A stretch of DNA of 51,223 bases from an uncultured Nioella sp. (GTDB taxonomy: Bacteria > Pseudomonadota > Alphaproteobacteria > Rhodobacterales > Rhodobacteraceae): NCBI GenBank assembly GCA_947495575.1, contig CANLZL010000010.1:1-51223 (forward strand), given 5' to 3'. Within the stretch, counting starts at the first letter, position 1, and every line of letters starts with the position of its first letter. Made by a program: the position numbers and the translations under genes. Under the pieces are notes generated by a model. That model was given only the letters and a program-made list of their open reading frames with translations, was not told the origin of the DNA and did not search any database. Positions 35,825-44,374 of this stretch are shown in pieces.

Positions 35825-36018
35825 CGCCAGTGGCGGGTAGTCTTGTCCTCTTGCCGCCGCCACCATTCCTGCGTCAACGTAAAGACAACGCCGATCTGCA
35901 GGGCGATCAGAACGATGGTCGCCAACGCGCCCTCCAGCGGGACAATCGCCCGCAGAATTGCGAAGGTCACGAGGGCAATAATGAACCCCCACGTGGCTTT
36001 TGAAAACTTGATGGACAT
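35821..36018 (-). CDS. Small two-helix membrane protein, unknown
   Basis: A 65-residue protein with two membrane helices (about residues 10-28, TWGFIIALVTFAILRAIV, and 33-50, ALATIVLIALQIGVVFTLTQ) and a charged C-terminus (EWWRRQEDKTTRHWR). A GGGAGGGG site precedes the ATG at 36018. Its end overlaps the era stop by 4 bp on the opposite strand. Good hydrophobic topology and a strong ribosome site support it, but I recognise no family. Confidence 0.55.
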   Translation of the reverse strand: MSIKFSKATWGFIIALVTFAILRAIVPLEGALATIVLIALQIGVVFTLTQEWWRRQEDKTTRHWR

Positions 36019-36101
36019 TGCATGGCCCCTCCCTGCAGGATCGTTACTGCGAATGGGTCGATCCGGGTCGCAATCCGGTTCAAAGAAAAGGCAGGCAGGC
36101 T

Positions 36102-36431
36102 ATGAGATTATCGACAGATTTCTGGGTGCATGCCTATCTGGCGCGATTGCGGCTTGCCGATATCCCCGCCTTCGTGACCGCACATGGCGATGACACGGGC
36201 GGCGCGGTACTGATCAAGGTCAACACTCTTGACGGCAAAGCCCGCCTGTTTCAGCGTAGTTTCGACCTTATGACAGGTGAGCGGGCCTGGGTTGTGCTGG
36301 CCGAGGGGGATGAGGCCGAAGTTGATGCGTCGTCTCGCCGGCAGCAGGAGTTTGATCCTGACCTCTGGGTGATCGAACTAGAAGACCGGCAGGGCCGTCA
36401 CCTGCTTGAAGAAGACGGGTTTCGAGACTGA
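36102..36431 (+). CDS. DUF1491 family protein
   Basis: A 109-residue protein beginning MRLSTDFWVHAYLARLRLAD. The pattern VTAHGDDTGGAVLIKVNTLD, then ARLFQRSFD and FDPDLWVIELEDRQGRHLL, matches DUF1491, a small alphaproteobacterial family of unknown function often found between era and recO. ATG 36102 follows a GCAGGCAGG site; the frame is open to 36018 without a signal. Confidence 0.87.
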   Translation: MRLSTDFWVHAYLARLRLADIPAFVTAHGDDTGGAVLIKVNTLDGKARLFQRSFDLMTGERAWVVLAEGDEAEVDASSRRQQEFDPDLWVIELEDRQGRHLLEEDGFRD

Positions 36432-36543
36432 CAGCGGTGCCAAAATTGGGCAATGCTGCCGCAAATCCAATTTGTTGATATGCGTTTTTGGCTCAAGTTC
36501 CGAAGTTCTGTGCCATAGTCACGACCGGTTACCCGCGAGGAAA

Positions 36544-37344
36544 ATGATGCCCCTGATTGATCTGAACGGCGCGCATATTCATTTCACCGACACAGGTGGG
36601 AAAGGGGACGTCATTGTCTTTGCGCATGGGCTTTTGTTCAGCGGCGCTATGTTCGAGGCGCAGATCGCTGAATTTGCCGACCGGTACCGTTGTATCACCA
36701 TCGACCACAGGGGTCAGGGTGGCAGCGGTGTGACGCAGCGTGGGTACGATATCGACACCCTCACGGAGGATACGCGCGCGCTTCTACATCATCTGGGCGT
36801 GGGACCCTGCCATTTCGTTGGGTTGAGCATGGGCGGGTTTATCGGAATACGATTGGCCGCCCGACATCCGGACCTCATCAAAACCCTGACCCTTCTTGGA
36901 ACCTCCGCAGATCCGGAACCGGAGGAAAACGGTCCGAAATACCGGATGCTGAATTTTGTCGCGCGCTGGATTGGGTTATGGGCCGTTATCGGGCGGGTTA
37001 TGCCGATCATGTTCGGGCAAACTTTTCTCAACGATGCCGACCACGCGGCAGAAAAGAAGCGATGGGCTGCAGCCATCACTGCCAACCACCGCATCGGAAT
37101 CACCCGAGCGGTCGCAGGCGTCATCGATCGAGAAGGCTGTTTTGATGAACTGGCCGACCTCAACCTGCCTGTTGGAATTGGCGTTGGCGATGAAGACGTT
37201 GCGACCATGCCGGAAAAATCTCATCGGATGCAAGCAGCCATCCAAAGTGCTGATCTGGTTATCTTTCAGGGATCGGGCCATTCCTCATCTATTGAAGTCC
37301 CAGATCAGGTGAATGGTCTTATTAGTAGAACGATCAGACGCTGA
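36544..37344 (+). CDS. Alpha/beta hydrolase
   Basis: A 266-residue hydrolase-fold protein. The oxyanion HG dipeptide lies in VFAHGLLFSG, the nucleophile serine in FVGLSMGGFIGIRLA, the acid aspartate in GVGDEDVATMPEKS, and the histidine in FQGSGHSSSIEVPD. The general pattern resembles 3-oxoadipate enol-lactonase-type esterases, but the substrate is open. It lies between the DUF1491 gene and recO, a pair more usually close together, so it may be an insertion. ATG 36544 follows GAGGAAA. Confidence 0.88.
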   Translation: MMPLIDLNGAHIHFTDTGGKGDVIVFAHGLLFSGAMFEAQIAEFADRYRCITIDHRGQGGSGVTQRGYDIDTLTEDTRALLHHLGVGPCHFVGLSMGGFIGIRLAARHPDLIKTLTLLGTSADPEPEENGPKYRMLNFVARWIGLWAVIGRVMPIMFGQTFLNDADHAAEKKRWAAAITANHRIGITRAVAGVIDREGCFDELADLNLPVGIGVGDEDVATMPEKSHRMQAAIQSADLVIFQGSGHSSSIEVPDQVNGLISRTIRR

Positions 37345-37464
37345 ACCGAAGCGCATCGGTTTTGGTCTGCGGCAGTCTTGCTGCGAAATTTGCGGGGGCT
37401 TGCGATTTCGTATCTTGCACCAACGTTTCCATTGCGCCTTTGTTGCGGGCGAAGGGATTGAAAC

Positions 37465-38187
37465 ATGGAATGGCGTGAAGAAGGTATCTTGCTGGCGGTT
37501 CGCCCGCATGGGGAAAGCGCGGCAATCATCGAACTTTTCACGCGGTCGCATGGCCGCCATTTGGGCGTTGTTCGTGGCGGGGCCGGGCGACGGATGTCTC
37601 CCATTCTTCAAACTGGGGCACAATTAGACGCGACGTGGCGCGCCCGGCTTGAGGATCATTTGGGCGCATTCACCGTCGAGCCGGTACGAGGGCGCGCGGC
37701 CGAGGCCCTTTCCGATCCCCTCATGTTGGCGGGCCTGACGGCTGTGACATCCCTGCTGAGCTTCACTCTGCCAGAGCGTGAGGCCCACCCAGACCTCTAC
37801 GACCGCTCGTACGCTCTACTGGACGCACTAGGTGCAGAGGGATGGGCGCAAGCCTATCTCAGGTGGGAACTGGCGTTGCTCGACGAAATGGGTTTTGGCC
37901 TGGATCTGACCCAATGTGCTGTGACTGGCAGAACAGACGGGTTGGTCTTCATATCGCCCAAAACGGGCCGGGCCGTAACCAAGGAGGGGGCAGGTGATTT
38001 CGTTGATCGACTGTTGCCATTGCCGGGTTGCCTCCGCCGCGAAGGCCATCGGGGTGCGTCCGACCTCATGACCGGATTTCAGGTCACTGGGCATTTTTTG
38101 ACCCACCTTCTTGCTGCGTCGCTTGGGGACCGCCCGCTGCCAGCAGCACGCAAACGTTTTGTCGATCGGTTGGCGCGTCAGGGCTGA
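37465..38187 (+). CDS. recO: DNA repair protein RecO
   Basis: RecO works with RecF and RecR to load RecA on SSB-coated DNA. The 240-residue protein starts [20 protein letters not shown] with the OB-fold characteristic of the family ([33 protein letters not shown]). A helical C-terminal half holds the AQCAVTG region ([20 protein letters not shown]) where many RecO proteins bind zinc; only one cysteine pair remnant is visible. The gene end overlaps the convergent lipoprotein gene by 10 bp. Confidence 0.95.
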   Translation: MEWREEGILLAVRPHGESAAIIELFTRSHGRHLGVVRGGAGRRMSPILQTGAQLDATWRARLEDHLGAFTVEPVRGRAAEALSDPLMLAGLTAVTSLLSFTLPEREAHPDLYDRSYALLDALGAEGWAQAYLRWELALLDEMGFGLDLTQCAVTGRTDGLVFISPKTGRAVTKEGAGDFVDRLLPLPGCLRREGHRGASDLMTGFQVTGHFLTHLLAASLGDRPLPAARKRFVDRLARQG

Positions 38188-38573
38188 TAAGCGATGTACG
38201 TCAGGCTTTCGCCTGTATCATTTGATAAAATCAACACCGGCCCCGACGCTTCCGCCAAGGTCATTGTCAACAGCATCGACAGGTATCCAGCCTCTTCTTC
38301 GATCTGGTCGCAGGCCCGTTCAGTTGTGGTGATCGTATCTATTGCGATCCAGGGGTATGGTGCCGTTTGGCGCGCGGAATAGCCGTTGCAATGTGCATGG
38401 CCGCTAATGCGCCCGCGCGTGGCGATCTCCAAGGTGATGCCGTTTTGCGCGGGTTCTCCGTTCACACGATCCAGAATCCAAAGGCCGGGACCATAGGCTG
38501 AAATGGTTTCGTCGCGCAGGCAACCTGCCGCCAACAGTACCAATCCAAACAGAAAAATCCCTCGAATCGCCAT
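38178..38573 (-). CDS. META-domain (HslJ-like) lipoprotein
   Basis: A 131-residue protein with a lipoprotein signal, [18 protein letters not shown], the lipobox ending LAAGC at Cys18. The mature domain follows the META/HslJ pattern: [34 protein letters not shown] and [17 protein letters not shown], including the paired cysteines. The fold occurs in heat-inducible HslJ and related envelope proteins. ATG 38573 gives the lipobox; the longer frame to 38687 would bury it. It is divergent from the small lipoprotein gene. Confidence 0.8.
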   Translation of the reverse strand: MAIRGIFLFGLVLLAAGCLRDETISAYGPGLWILDRVNGEPAQNGITLEIATRGRISGHAHCNGYSARQTAPYPWIAIDTITTTERACDQIEEEAGYLSMLLTMTLAEASGPVLILSNDTGESLTYIAYQP

Positions 38574-38710
38574 AACTGTGGAACCTTCTCGCGTGTCAGT
38601 TGTTTTTAAACTGGCGTATTGGGCTGCAATGGCAAGACACGTCCGCGTGTCTTTGACACCAGCGCCGCGAAAAGAGTTGGGGTTCACAGATTCCTAGAAA
38701 GGATTACGAA

Positions 38711-38977
38711 ATGCGGAAACATATTGCGATTGTGGGATGCTGCGCGGTTCTGGCAGGCGCCGCCTGTACGCCAGAAGAACAGATTATTGGTGGGGCCTTG
38801 ATCGGGACCGCTGGAGGTGTGGTTGCGGCAAACGTATTGGATGCCAACCCTCAATGGACCACGCTTTTGATCGCGGGCGGAGCTGTCACCGGTGCTCTTG
38901 TGGCACGCAACAATCAGACCGGAGAATGCGCTTACAAGCGTGCCGATGGGCGTTTGGATGTGCGCCCATGTCCCTAA
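38711..38977 (+). CDS. Small lipoprotein with glycine-zipper-like region
   Basis: An 88-residue protein starting MRKHIAIVGCCAVLAGAACT, with the lipobox LAGAAC at about residues 14-19. A glycine-rich helix follows (IIGGALIGTAGGVVAANVL) and a second (LLIAGGAVTGALVARN), like glycine-zipper outer-membrane lipoproteins. Two cysteines (GECAYKR, VRPCP) lie near the C-terminus. It is followed directly by a strong terminator, so it is probably a single-gene transcript. The function is unknown. Confidence 0.75.
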   Translation: MRKHIAIVGCCAVLAGAACTPEEQIIGGALIGTAGGVVAANVLDANPQWTTLLIAGGAVTGALVARNNQTGECAYKRADGRLDVRPCP

Positions 38978-38986
38978 GAAGTGAAA

Positions 38987-39016
38987 CGCCCGGCTAAACC
39001 GGCCGGGCGCTTTTTT
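38987..39016 (+). terminator. Intrinsic terminator after the small lipoprotein gene
   Basis: The 8-bp stem CGCCCGGC / GCCGGGCG (38987-38994 and 39002-39009) has a 7-base loop and is followed by CTTTTTT. It begins 10 bp after the TAA of the lipoprotein gene. It also precedes the end of mcd on the opposite strand. Confidence 0.88.
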
Positions 39017-39032
39017 CTACAAGTGCAACAAG

Positions 39033-40724
39033 TTAGCCCAAAAGGCGGCGGGCAATAACTTGGGCCTGAATCTCTGCGGCACCTTCAAAGATGTTCAAAA
39101 TCCGCGCGTCACACAGGACGCGGCTGATCTTGTATTCCAGCGCAAAACCGTTGCCGCCATGGATTTGCAGTCCATTATCAGCAGCCGCCCAAGCCACGCG
39201 CGCGCCCAACAGCTTGGCCATTCCGGCCTCTAGGTCACAGCGTTTATCGTGATCTTTCTGCCATGCTGAATAATAGGTCAGCTGACGGGTGATCATGATT
39301 TCCACAGCCATCATTGCCAATTTGCCGGAGATGCGGGGGAAATTGATCAGTGATTTGCTGAATTGCTTGCGATCATTGGCGTATTGCATCGCAATATCCA
39401 GCGCACATTGAGCGACCCCAATGGCGCGCGCCGCGGTTTGAATTCGGGCGCTCTCAAAAGTTTGCATCAGCTGCTTAAAGCCCTGGCCGGTTTCACCACC
39501 AAGAAGGTTCTCTTCCTTGACCTTGAAACCGTCAAAGCCAAGCTCGTATTCCTTCATACCGCGATAGCCGAGCACTTCGATCTCGCCACCCGTCATGCCG
39601 GGCGTAGGGAATGGGTCTTCATCCGTGCCCGGGGTCTTTTCGGCCAGGAACATGCTGAGACCTTTGTGGTTTGTCGTCTCCGGGTCGGTCCGGGCCAGCA
39701 GAGTCATCACATGGGTCCGCGCCGCGTGAGTGATCCAGGTTTTGTTGCCGGTCACTTCCCAGCCGTCATCGGTTTTCTTCGCTCGGGTGCGCAAGGATCC
39801 AAGGTCGGACCCTGTATTGGGTTCTGTGAAGACCGCGGTTGGCAGAATTTCGGCGGAGGCCAGTTTCGGCAGCCATTGCTGCTTTTGTTCGTCTGTGCCG
39901 CCACAAAGGATCAACTCGGCTGCAATCTCGGACCGGGTACCAAGCGACCCCACACCAATGTAGCCACGGCTCAGTTCTTCGGACACGACAACCATCGACG
40001 CTTTGGAGAGGCCAAGACCGCCATATTCCTCGGGGATGGTCAGGCCGAAAACGCCCATTTCGGCCAGTTCTTCGATGATCTCCATCGGGATCAGTTCGTC
40101 GTTAAGATGCCAGTCATGCGCATTGGGTTCGACCCGTTCGCGTGAATAACGCGAAAACTGTTCGCGGATCATCTCGAGCTCATCATCCAAACCGGTGGCG
40201 CCATAACTGTTAGCGCCGGTTTGATCCTGCATCAGTTCGACAAGCCGGGTGCGGGCGGCCTGCGTGTTGCCGGACTGCGAAAGTGTCATGATCGCCGGTT
40301 CCATCAGCGCGCGCTGATCGTCCTGGCTGAGGCCAATATCTTGCAGTCGCAGAATCTCGCCTTGCGACATCGGAATGCCGCCATAGATCTGCCAGAGGTA
40401 TTCGCCAAAAGCGATCTGGTGGAGCAGCTGCTCCATCTCGCCAAACTGGCCATCTTTGTCTAACCGTTCGGCCCAATTCTGCATCTGCCGCAGCGCTTCG
40501 ACATAGGTGGCCAACCAGCTTAATCCGTGTGCAGAAACTTGATTTTCCTCAAGTTTTGCGCCGGAAACCCGTCCCTCGGCGCTAACAGTTTCGCGGACAA
40601 TAGCAGTGGCTTTGTCCAGCAAAGTTCCCAAGGGCGAAATGGTTGCGCCTGTCAGGGACAACAGGTCATCAAGGATGGGGCTGGTGGTCAGATCCTGGGG
40701 CATCGGTGCTCCGTCATGCGGCAT
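39033..40724 (-). CDS. mcd: (2S)-methylsuccinyl-CoA dehydrogenase
   Basis: An acyl-CoA dehydrogenase of 563 residues. About 150 N-terminal residues extend beyond the usual 380-residue core, the length and layout of Mcd, which oxidises (2S)-methylsuccinyl-CoA to mesaconyl-CoA in the ethylmalonyl-CoA pathway. The core contains FGLTIPEEYGGLGLSKASMV, AVFTEPNTGSDLGSLRTRA (FAD/substrate contact), GNKTWITHAARTHV and the C-terminal QIHGGNGFALEY. Mcl1 in the same window supports the assignment, and the electrons would pass to ETF. ATG 40724 has a GGAGAG site. A generic long-chain enzyme is a less likely alternative. Confidence 0.92.
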   Translation of the reverse strand: MPHDGAPMPQDLTTSPILDDLLSLTGATISPLGTLLDKATAIVRETVSAEGRVSGAKLEENQVSAHGLSWLATYVEALRQMQNWAERLDKDGQFGEMEQLLHQIAFGEYLWQIYGGIPMSQGEILRLQDIGLSQDDQRALMEPAIMTLSQSGNTQAARTRLVELMQDQTGANSYGATGLDDELEMIREQFSRYSRERVEPNAHDWHLNDELIPMEIIEELAEMGVFGLTIPEEYGGLGLSKASMVVVSEELSRGYIGVGSLGTRSEIAAELILCGGTDEQKQQWLPKLASAEILPTAVFTEPNTGSDLGSLRTRAKKTDDGWEVTGNKTWITHAARTHVMTLLARTDPETTNHKGLSMFLAEKTPGTDEDPFPTPGMTGGEIEVLGYRGMKEYELGFDGFKVKEENLLGGETGQGFKQLMQTFESARIQTAARAIGVAQCALDIAMQYANDRKQFSKSLINFPRISGKLAMMAVEIMITRQLTYYSAWQKDHDKRCDLEAGMAKLLGARVAWAAADNGLQIHGGNGFALEYKISRVLCDARILNIFEGAAEIQAQVIARRLLG

Positions 40725-40772
40725 GGATTCTCTCCGGTCTATCGAGTCCAAATCTCAATAATCCTTTCGCAC

Positions 40773-40783
40773 TTGCAGCGCAA
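40773..40783. promoter_or_regulatory. TTGCAGCGCAA element upstream of mcd
   Basis: One mismatch from the palindrome TTGCG-N-CGCAA upstream of ETF-QO, about 49 bp before the mcd start. The related repeat TTCGCAC(T/A)TGC occurs at 40766-40776 and 40790-40800, 24 bp apart, in the region shared with the divergent permease gene. Function is an inference. Confidence 0.35.
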
Positions 40784-40884
40784 GAAAAATTCGCACATGC
40801 GGCATTTTGAGAATTTTTATGTCGCTCGCCTATCAGTACCGTCCTCGTGTATGTACGTGAATAACGAATGAATGAGGGGCCGGA

Positions 40885-41655
40885 ATGGGCGCTGTTTTAG
40901 AGTTTTATCCGCTGACATTCCTAATTGCCGCCATGGGGTTTGCGGTGGTTGGTGGATTTGTAAAAGGGGTTGTTGGTTTTGCCTTTCCATTGGTGATGAT
41001 CTCAAGTCTCGCGGCGATCTATCCACCAGAGATTGCATTGGCCGGGCTGATCATTCCGACCGCCCTCACAAACATCTGGCAAGCCTTTCGGTATGGATTG
41101 CGGGCTGCAGCAAGTTCGATCCGCAATCATTGGCCGTTCATGGTTGTCGGGTTAACCCTAATGGCTATCACCGCTCAGTTTGTTTTGGATGTGCCGCAGG
41201 CTGTCTTCTTCACAGTTCTGGGCGTTCCGATCACACTGTACGCTTTGATGCGCCTTTTTGGCGTGCCACTACGGGTTCCAGCGCATCGGCGTGGGCTGGC
41301 CACTTTCTTGTTTGGCGGAATCGCAGGCACGATGGGCGGTTTTGCAGCGGTTTGGGGGCCGCCGACTGTCGCCTATCTCACGTCATTGGACACTGAGAAG
41401 AAGGAACAGGTTCAGGTTCAGGGAATGGTGTATTTCCTTGGCGCAGTCTTGCTCTTCGGTTCTCACCTGCGGTCGGGTGTCCTGAACGCCGACACCGCGC
41501 CGTTTTCGCTGGCTTTGGTTCCTGCGGCCCTAGGCGGTATGTGGTTCGGCCAAAAGGTGCAGGATCGATTAGACAAAGCACAGTTCATGCGCATGACTTT
41601 GTTGGTGTTGTTTGTGGCCGGATTAAATCTGCTGCGGCGCGCTTGGATCGGATAG
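40885..41655 (+). CDS. TauE/SafE-family sulfite or anion exporter
   Basis: A 256-residue permease with about eight membrane helices in two halves. The first half has FVKGVVGFAFPLVMISSLAA (the first repeat signature), the second AGTMGGFAAVWGPPTVAYLT with the GPP motif. TauE/SafE proteins export sulfite, sulfoacetate or related anions in several bacteria; the substrate here is unassigned. It is divergent from mcd with 160 bp between. No sulfonate-degradation genes are close by, so a link to that process is only possible. Confidence 0.88.
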   Translation: MGAVLEFYPLTFLIAAMGFAVVGGFVKGVVGFAFPLVMISSLAAIYPPEIALAGLIIPTALTNIWQAFRYGLRAAASSIRNHWPFMVVGLTLMAITAQFVLDVPQAVFFTVLGVPITLYALMRLFGVPLRVPAHRRGLATFLFGGIAGTMGGFAAVWGPPTVAYLTSLDTEKKEQVQVQGMVYFLGAVLLFGSHLRSGVLNADTAPFSLALVPAALGGMWFGQKVQDRLDKAQFMRMTLLVLFVAGLNLLRRAWIG

Positions 41656-41660
41656 GTCCA

Positions 41661-41692
41661 ACAAAAAACGCCGCCCCTGATAGAGGCGGCGT
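41661..41692 (-). terminator. Intrinsic terminator of pckA
   Basis: On the minus strand the 8-bp stem ACGCCGCC / GGCGGCGT with a 9-base loop is followed by TTTTTTG. It starts 23 bases after the pckA stop codon. The hairpin also falls directly after the permease stop on the other strand, but T-rich DNA is present only on the minus side. Confidence 0.85.
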
Positions 41693-41715
41693 CAATTCAG
41701 ATGATCGGCTAAGCC

Positions 41716-43314
41716 TTAACAAATGGCGCAGGCTTTCACATCGTCATCAATAAACGGTACATACTGGGCGAAATTGTCCGAGAACATCTCAACCAGCTTA
41801 TTTGCCTGACGGTCATAAGCGGCCTGATTTTCCCAGGTGCGGCGTGGGTCCAACAGGACCTCAGCAACGCCAGGGCAGGCAGCTGGCACTTCAAATCCAA
41901 AGTTCGGATCCTTGCGGAATTCACCCTTGTTCAGTGTTCCGTCTAGTGCTGCGGTCAGCAAGGCGCGGGTCGCGCGGATTGGCATCCGGCTGCCGGTGCC
42001 ATATGCGCCGCCTGTCCAGCCGGTGTTTACAAGCCAGCAAGTCGCGCCATGTTCAGCGATTTTTTCGCGCAGCAGATTACCATACACTTCAGGTCGACGC
42101 GGCATGAAGGGAGCGCCAAAGCAGGTCGAGAAAGTTGGCTCTGGCTCTGTCACACCACGTTCGGTTCCGGCCACCTTGGAGGTGAAGCCAGAAAGAAAGT
42201 GGTACATCGCCTGAGCAGGTGTCAGACGCGCGATGGGAGGCAGAACACCAAACGCATCACAGGTTAGCATGATGATGTTCTTTGGATGGCCGCCAAGGGC
42301 AGTATCCGACGCATTCGAAATGTAATCCAGCGGGTAGGCACAGCGCATATTGGCCGTCAGACTATCATCGTCAAAGTCGAGCTCTTTTGTGCGCTCGTCA
42401 TAGACCATATTCTCGATCACGGTGCCAAATTTTTTGGTCGTCGCGTAGATTTCGGGCTCCGCCTCTTCGCGCAGATTGATCGTCTTGGCGTAGCAGCCAC
42501 CTTCGAAGTTGAAGATGCCTTTGTCGGACCAGCCATGTTCGTCATCGCCAATTAAGACACGTGCAGGATCGGCCGAAAGCGTCGTCTTACCCGTGCCGGA
42601 CAGCCCAAAGAAAACCGCCGCATCGTCTGAGTTGCCCTTGGCATGGTTGGCCGAGCAATGCATAGCCATCACGTTTTTTTCGGGCAGGATGTAGTTCAGC
42701 AGCGAGAAGACAGATTTCTTGTTTTCACCGGCATAGGCTGTGCCGCCGATCAGGATCAGCTTCTTGTCGAAGTTGAGCGAGATCACAGTTTCGCTGCGGC
42801 AGCCGTGGCGGGCTGGATCGGCTTTGAAGCTTGGGCAGTTGATGACCGTAAATTCCGGTGCGAATACGTCCAGCTCTTCGGCGGTCGGGCGGCGCAGCAG
42901 GTGCCGAATGAACAACCCGTGCCATGCCAGTTCGGTTACGACTCGCACGTCCAAACGGTGTTGGGCATCCGAGCCGCCGTAGAGGTCTTGCACATAATAC
43001 TCGCCACCCTTCATGTGCTCCAGCATGTCTGCATGCAGCACGTCAAAGGCCTCTGGGGTCATGGGGGCGTTGTTTTCCCACCAGATCGAGTCTTCGACCG
43101 AAGGGGTGCGCACCACAAATTTGTCCTTGGGGGACCGACCGGTGTGTTTTCCAGTAGTCACCAGGAACGCGCCGCCTTGACCAAGTGTACCTTCATTATT
43201 CTTGAGGGCCGCTTCGATCAGAGCAGGCTCGAGCAGGTTATAGTAAACCGCGCCCACGCCCTTGATGCCTTGGGTTTCGAGGGTCTGCGACGGGTTCACG
43301 CGTCCTGAAGTCAT
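41716..43314 (-). CDS. pckA: Phosphoenolpyruvate carboxykinase (ATP)
   Basis: Converts oxaloacetate and ATP to phosphoenolpyruvate, the entry step of gluconeogenesis. The 532-residue protein has the nucleotide loop [15 protein letters not shown], the metal- and substrate-binding [20 protein letters not shown], the GGCYAKT stretch and the N-terminal [19 protein letters not shown]. Length and motifs match the ATP-dependent family. The longer open frame to 43470 crosses the intergenic DNA; ATG 43314 has an AGGAGC site. It lies opposite chvI, the arrangement found in rhizobia, and ends at an intrinsic terminator. Confidence 0.98.
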   Translation of the reverse strand: MTSGRVNPSQTLETQGIKGVGAVYYNLLEPALIEAALKNNEGTLGQGGAFLVTTGKHTGRSPKDKFVVRTPSVEDSIWWENNAPMTPEAFDVLHADMLEHMKGGEYYVQDLYGGSDAQHRLDVRVVTELAWHGLFIRHLLRRPTAEELDVFAPEFTVINCPSFKADPARHGCRSETVISLNFDKKLILIGGTAYAGENKKSVFSLLNYILPEKNVMAMHCSANHAKGNSDDAAVFFGLSGTGKTTLSADPARVLIGDDEHGWSDKGIFNFEGGCYAKTINLREEAEPEIYATTKKFGTVIENMVYDERTKELDFDDDSLTANMRCAYPLDYISNASDTALGGHPKNIIMLTCDAFGVLPPIARLTPAQAMYHFLSGFTSKVAGTERGVTEPEPTFSTCFGAPFMPRRPEVYGNLLREKIAEHGATCWLVNTGWTGGAYGTGSRMPIRATRALLTAALDGTLNKGEFRKDPNFGFEVPAACPGVAEVLLDPRRTWENQAAYDRQANKLVEMFSDNFAQYVPFIDDDVKACAIC

Positions 43315-43672
43315 TGTGCAAGCTCCTGCGCCGGGCTGTTTCCGGCCTGTAGGTGATACATTTGCGTCACAGAGCCGCGTTAGATCCGGCCCTGCGATAG
43401 GGCCGGTATACCATGCCGGTTTTGGCCCTGAACAGGACGCAATCGCACAGTTAGCGCAACCAGATGCCACTAATTTTCGCCTGTTAGCGCTGCCGGTTCC
43501 CGCTGTTAGCGCTGTCTGCGTAACCTGTTAGCGCTGCCTTAATCGCGGCAGTGGTAAGAAAATAGCCACACCCGTTGCGGTGATTCGCAACTTAGAGATT
43601 GATTCTAAAGCCCGAAATGTAGGAGTATGGCAAAAAAATAACATTAATCGGGCAGCACAAGGACACCATAAC
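43315..43672. promoter_or_regulatory. Divergent regulatory region between pckA and chvI with phased repeats
   Basis: The 358 bp between two divergent genes hold no convincing ORF. The main feature is the 12-mer CTGTTAGCGCTG, occurring three times exactly 22 bp apart, plus a fourth TTAGCGC copy 33 bp further toward pckA. The AAGGA ribosome site of chvI lies near 43660. The promoters of both genes must lie here but I cannot place them with confidence. Confidence 0.75.
43451..43536 (+). repeat. Tandem operator-like repeat, unit CTGTTAGCGCTG
   Basis: Identical 12-mers start at 43481, 43503 and 43525 (period 22). A partial copy, TTAGCGC, is at 43451-43457, 33 bp before the next TTAGCGC. Each unit contains the palindromic core AGCGCT. 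All spacings are multiples of 11 bp, so bound proteins would sit on nearly the same DNA face. The core resembles half of a LacI-type palindrome (TTAGCGCTAA), while the direct-repeat spacing also suits OmpR-type regulators; neither is proven. Confidence 0.8.
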
Positions 43673-44374
43673 ATGTCGAGGATCGCGCTTGTCGACGACG
43701 ACAGGAATATCCTGACCTCCGTTTCCATGACGTTGGAGGCCGAGGGCTTTGAAGTAGAAACATATAATGACGGGCAATCCGCACTGGACGCATTTACGCG
43801 CCGGATGCCGGAACTGGCTGTGCTGGACATCAAGATGCCCCGCATGGACGGTATGGACCTGTTGCAGCGGCTCCGCCAGAAAAGCGCGGTGCCGGTTATT
43901 TTCCTGACCTCCAAGGACGACGAAATTGATGAACTGATGGGCCTGCGAATGGGCGCCGACGACTACGTGCGTAAGCCGTTTTCGCAGCGTCTGTTGGTTG
44001 AACGCATCCGTTCCATCCTGCGCCGGCAAGAAGCGATTGCCTCGGATGCTGGCCCCTCTCCTGAGGAAAGCCAGGTCATGCAACGCGGTGAACTGAGCAT
44101 GGACCCACTGCGTCATGCGGTGAAGTGGAAAGACAAGGACGTGTCACTAACAGTGACAGAGTTTCTGCTACTTCAGGCTCTTGCGCAGCGCCCCGGTTTT
44201 GTCAAAAGCCGAGATCAGTTGATGGACGTTGCCTATGACGAACAGGTTTATGTTGATGACCGAACCATCGATAGCCACATCAAACGTCTGCGCAAGAAGA
44301 TGCGCGAAGTAGACAATGATTTTTCGGCCATCGAAACGCTTTATGGCATCGGCTACAGGTATAACGAAGAGTAG
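43673..44374 (+). CDS. chvI: Response regulator ChvI
   Basis: A 233-residue OmpR/PhoB-family regulator. The receiver domain has the acidic pocket VDDDRN, phosphoacceptor D52 in [14 protein letters not shown], and the lysine in [12 protein letters not shown]. The C-terminal winged helix includes [20 protein letters not shown] and [12 protein letters not shown]. ChvG-ChvI systems in rhizobia respond to acid or envelope stress and control exopolysaccharide and host-interaction genes. Its stop directly abuts the chvG start (TAG-ATG). The phased repeats 140-220 bp upstream may serve its own control or that of pckA. Confidence 0.95.
   Translation: MSRIALVDDDRNILTSVSMTLEAEGFEVETYNDGQSALDAFTRRMPELAVLDIKMPRMDGMDLLQRLRQKSAVPVIFLTSKDDEIDELMGLRMGADDYVRKPFSQRLLVERIRSILRRQEAIASDAGPSPEESQVMQRGELSMDPLRHAVKWKDKDVSLTVTEFLLLQALAQRPGFVKSRDQLMDVAYDEQVYVDDRTIDSHIKRLRKKMREVDNDFSAIETLYGIGYRYNEE

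Noticed and set aside
42643-43308. A 221-residue plus-strand frame
   Set aside because: It is antisense to pckA, whose motifs and length are unmistakable. No ribosome site or recognisable domain.
43451-43536. CRISPR-like array
   Set aside because: The repeat unit is only 12 bp with 10-bp spacers, there are at most four copies, no cas genes are near, and it sits in a divergent promoter region. An operator array fits better.
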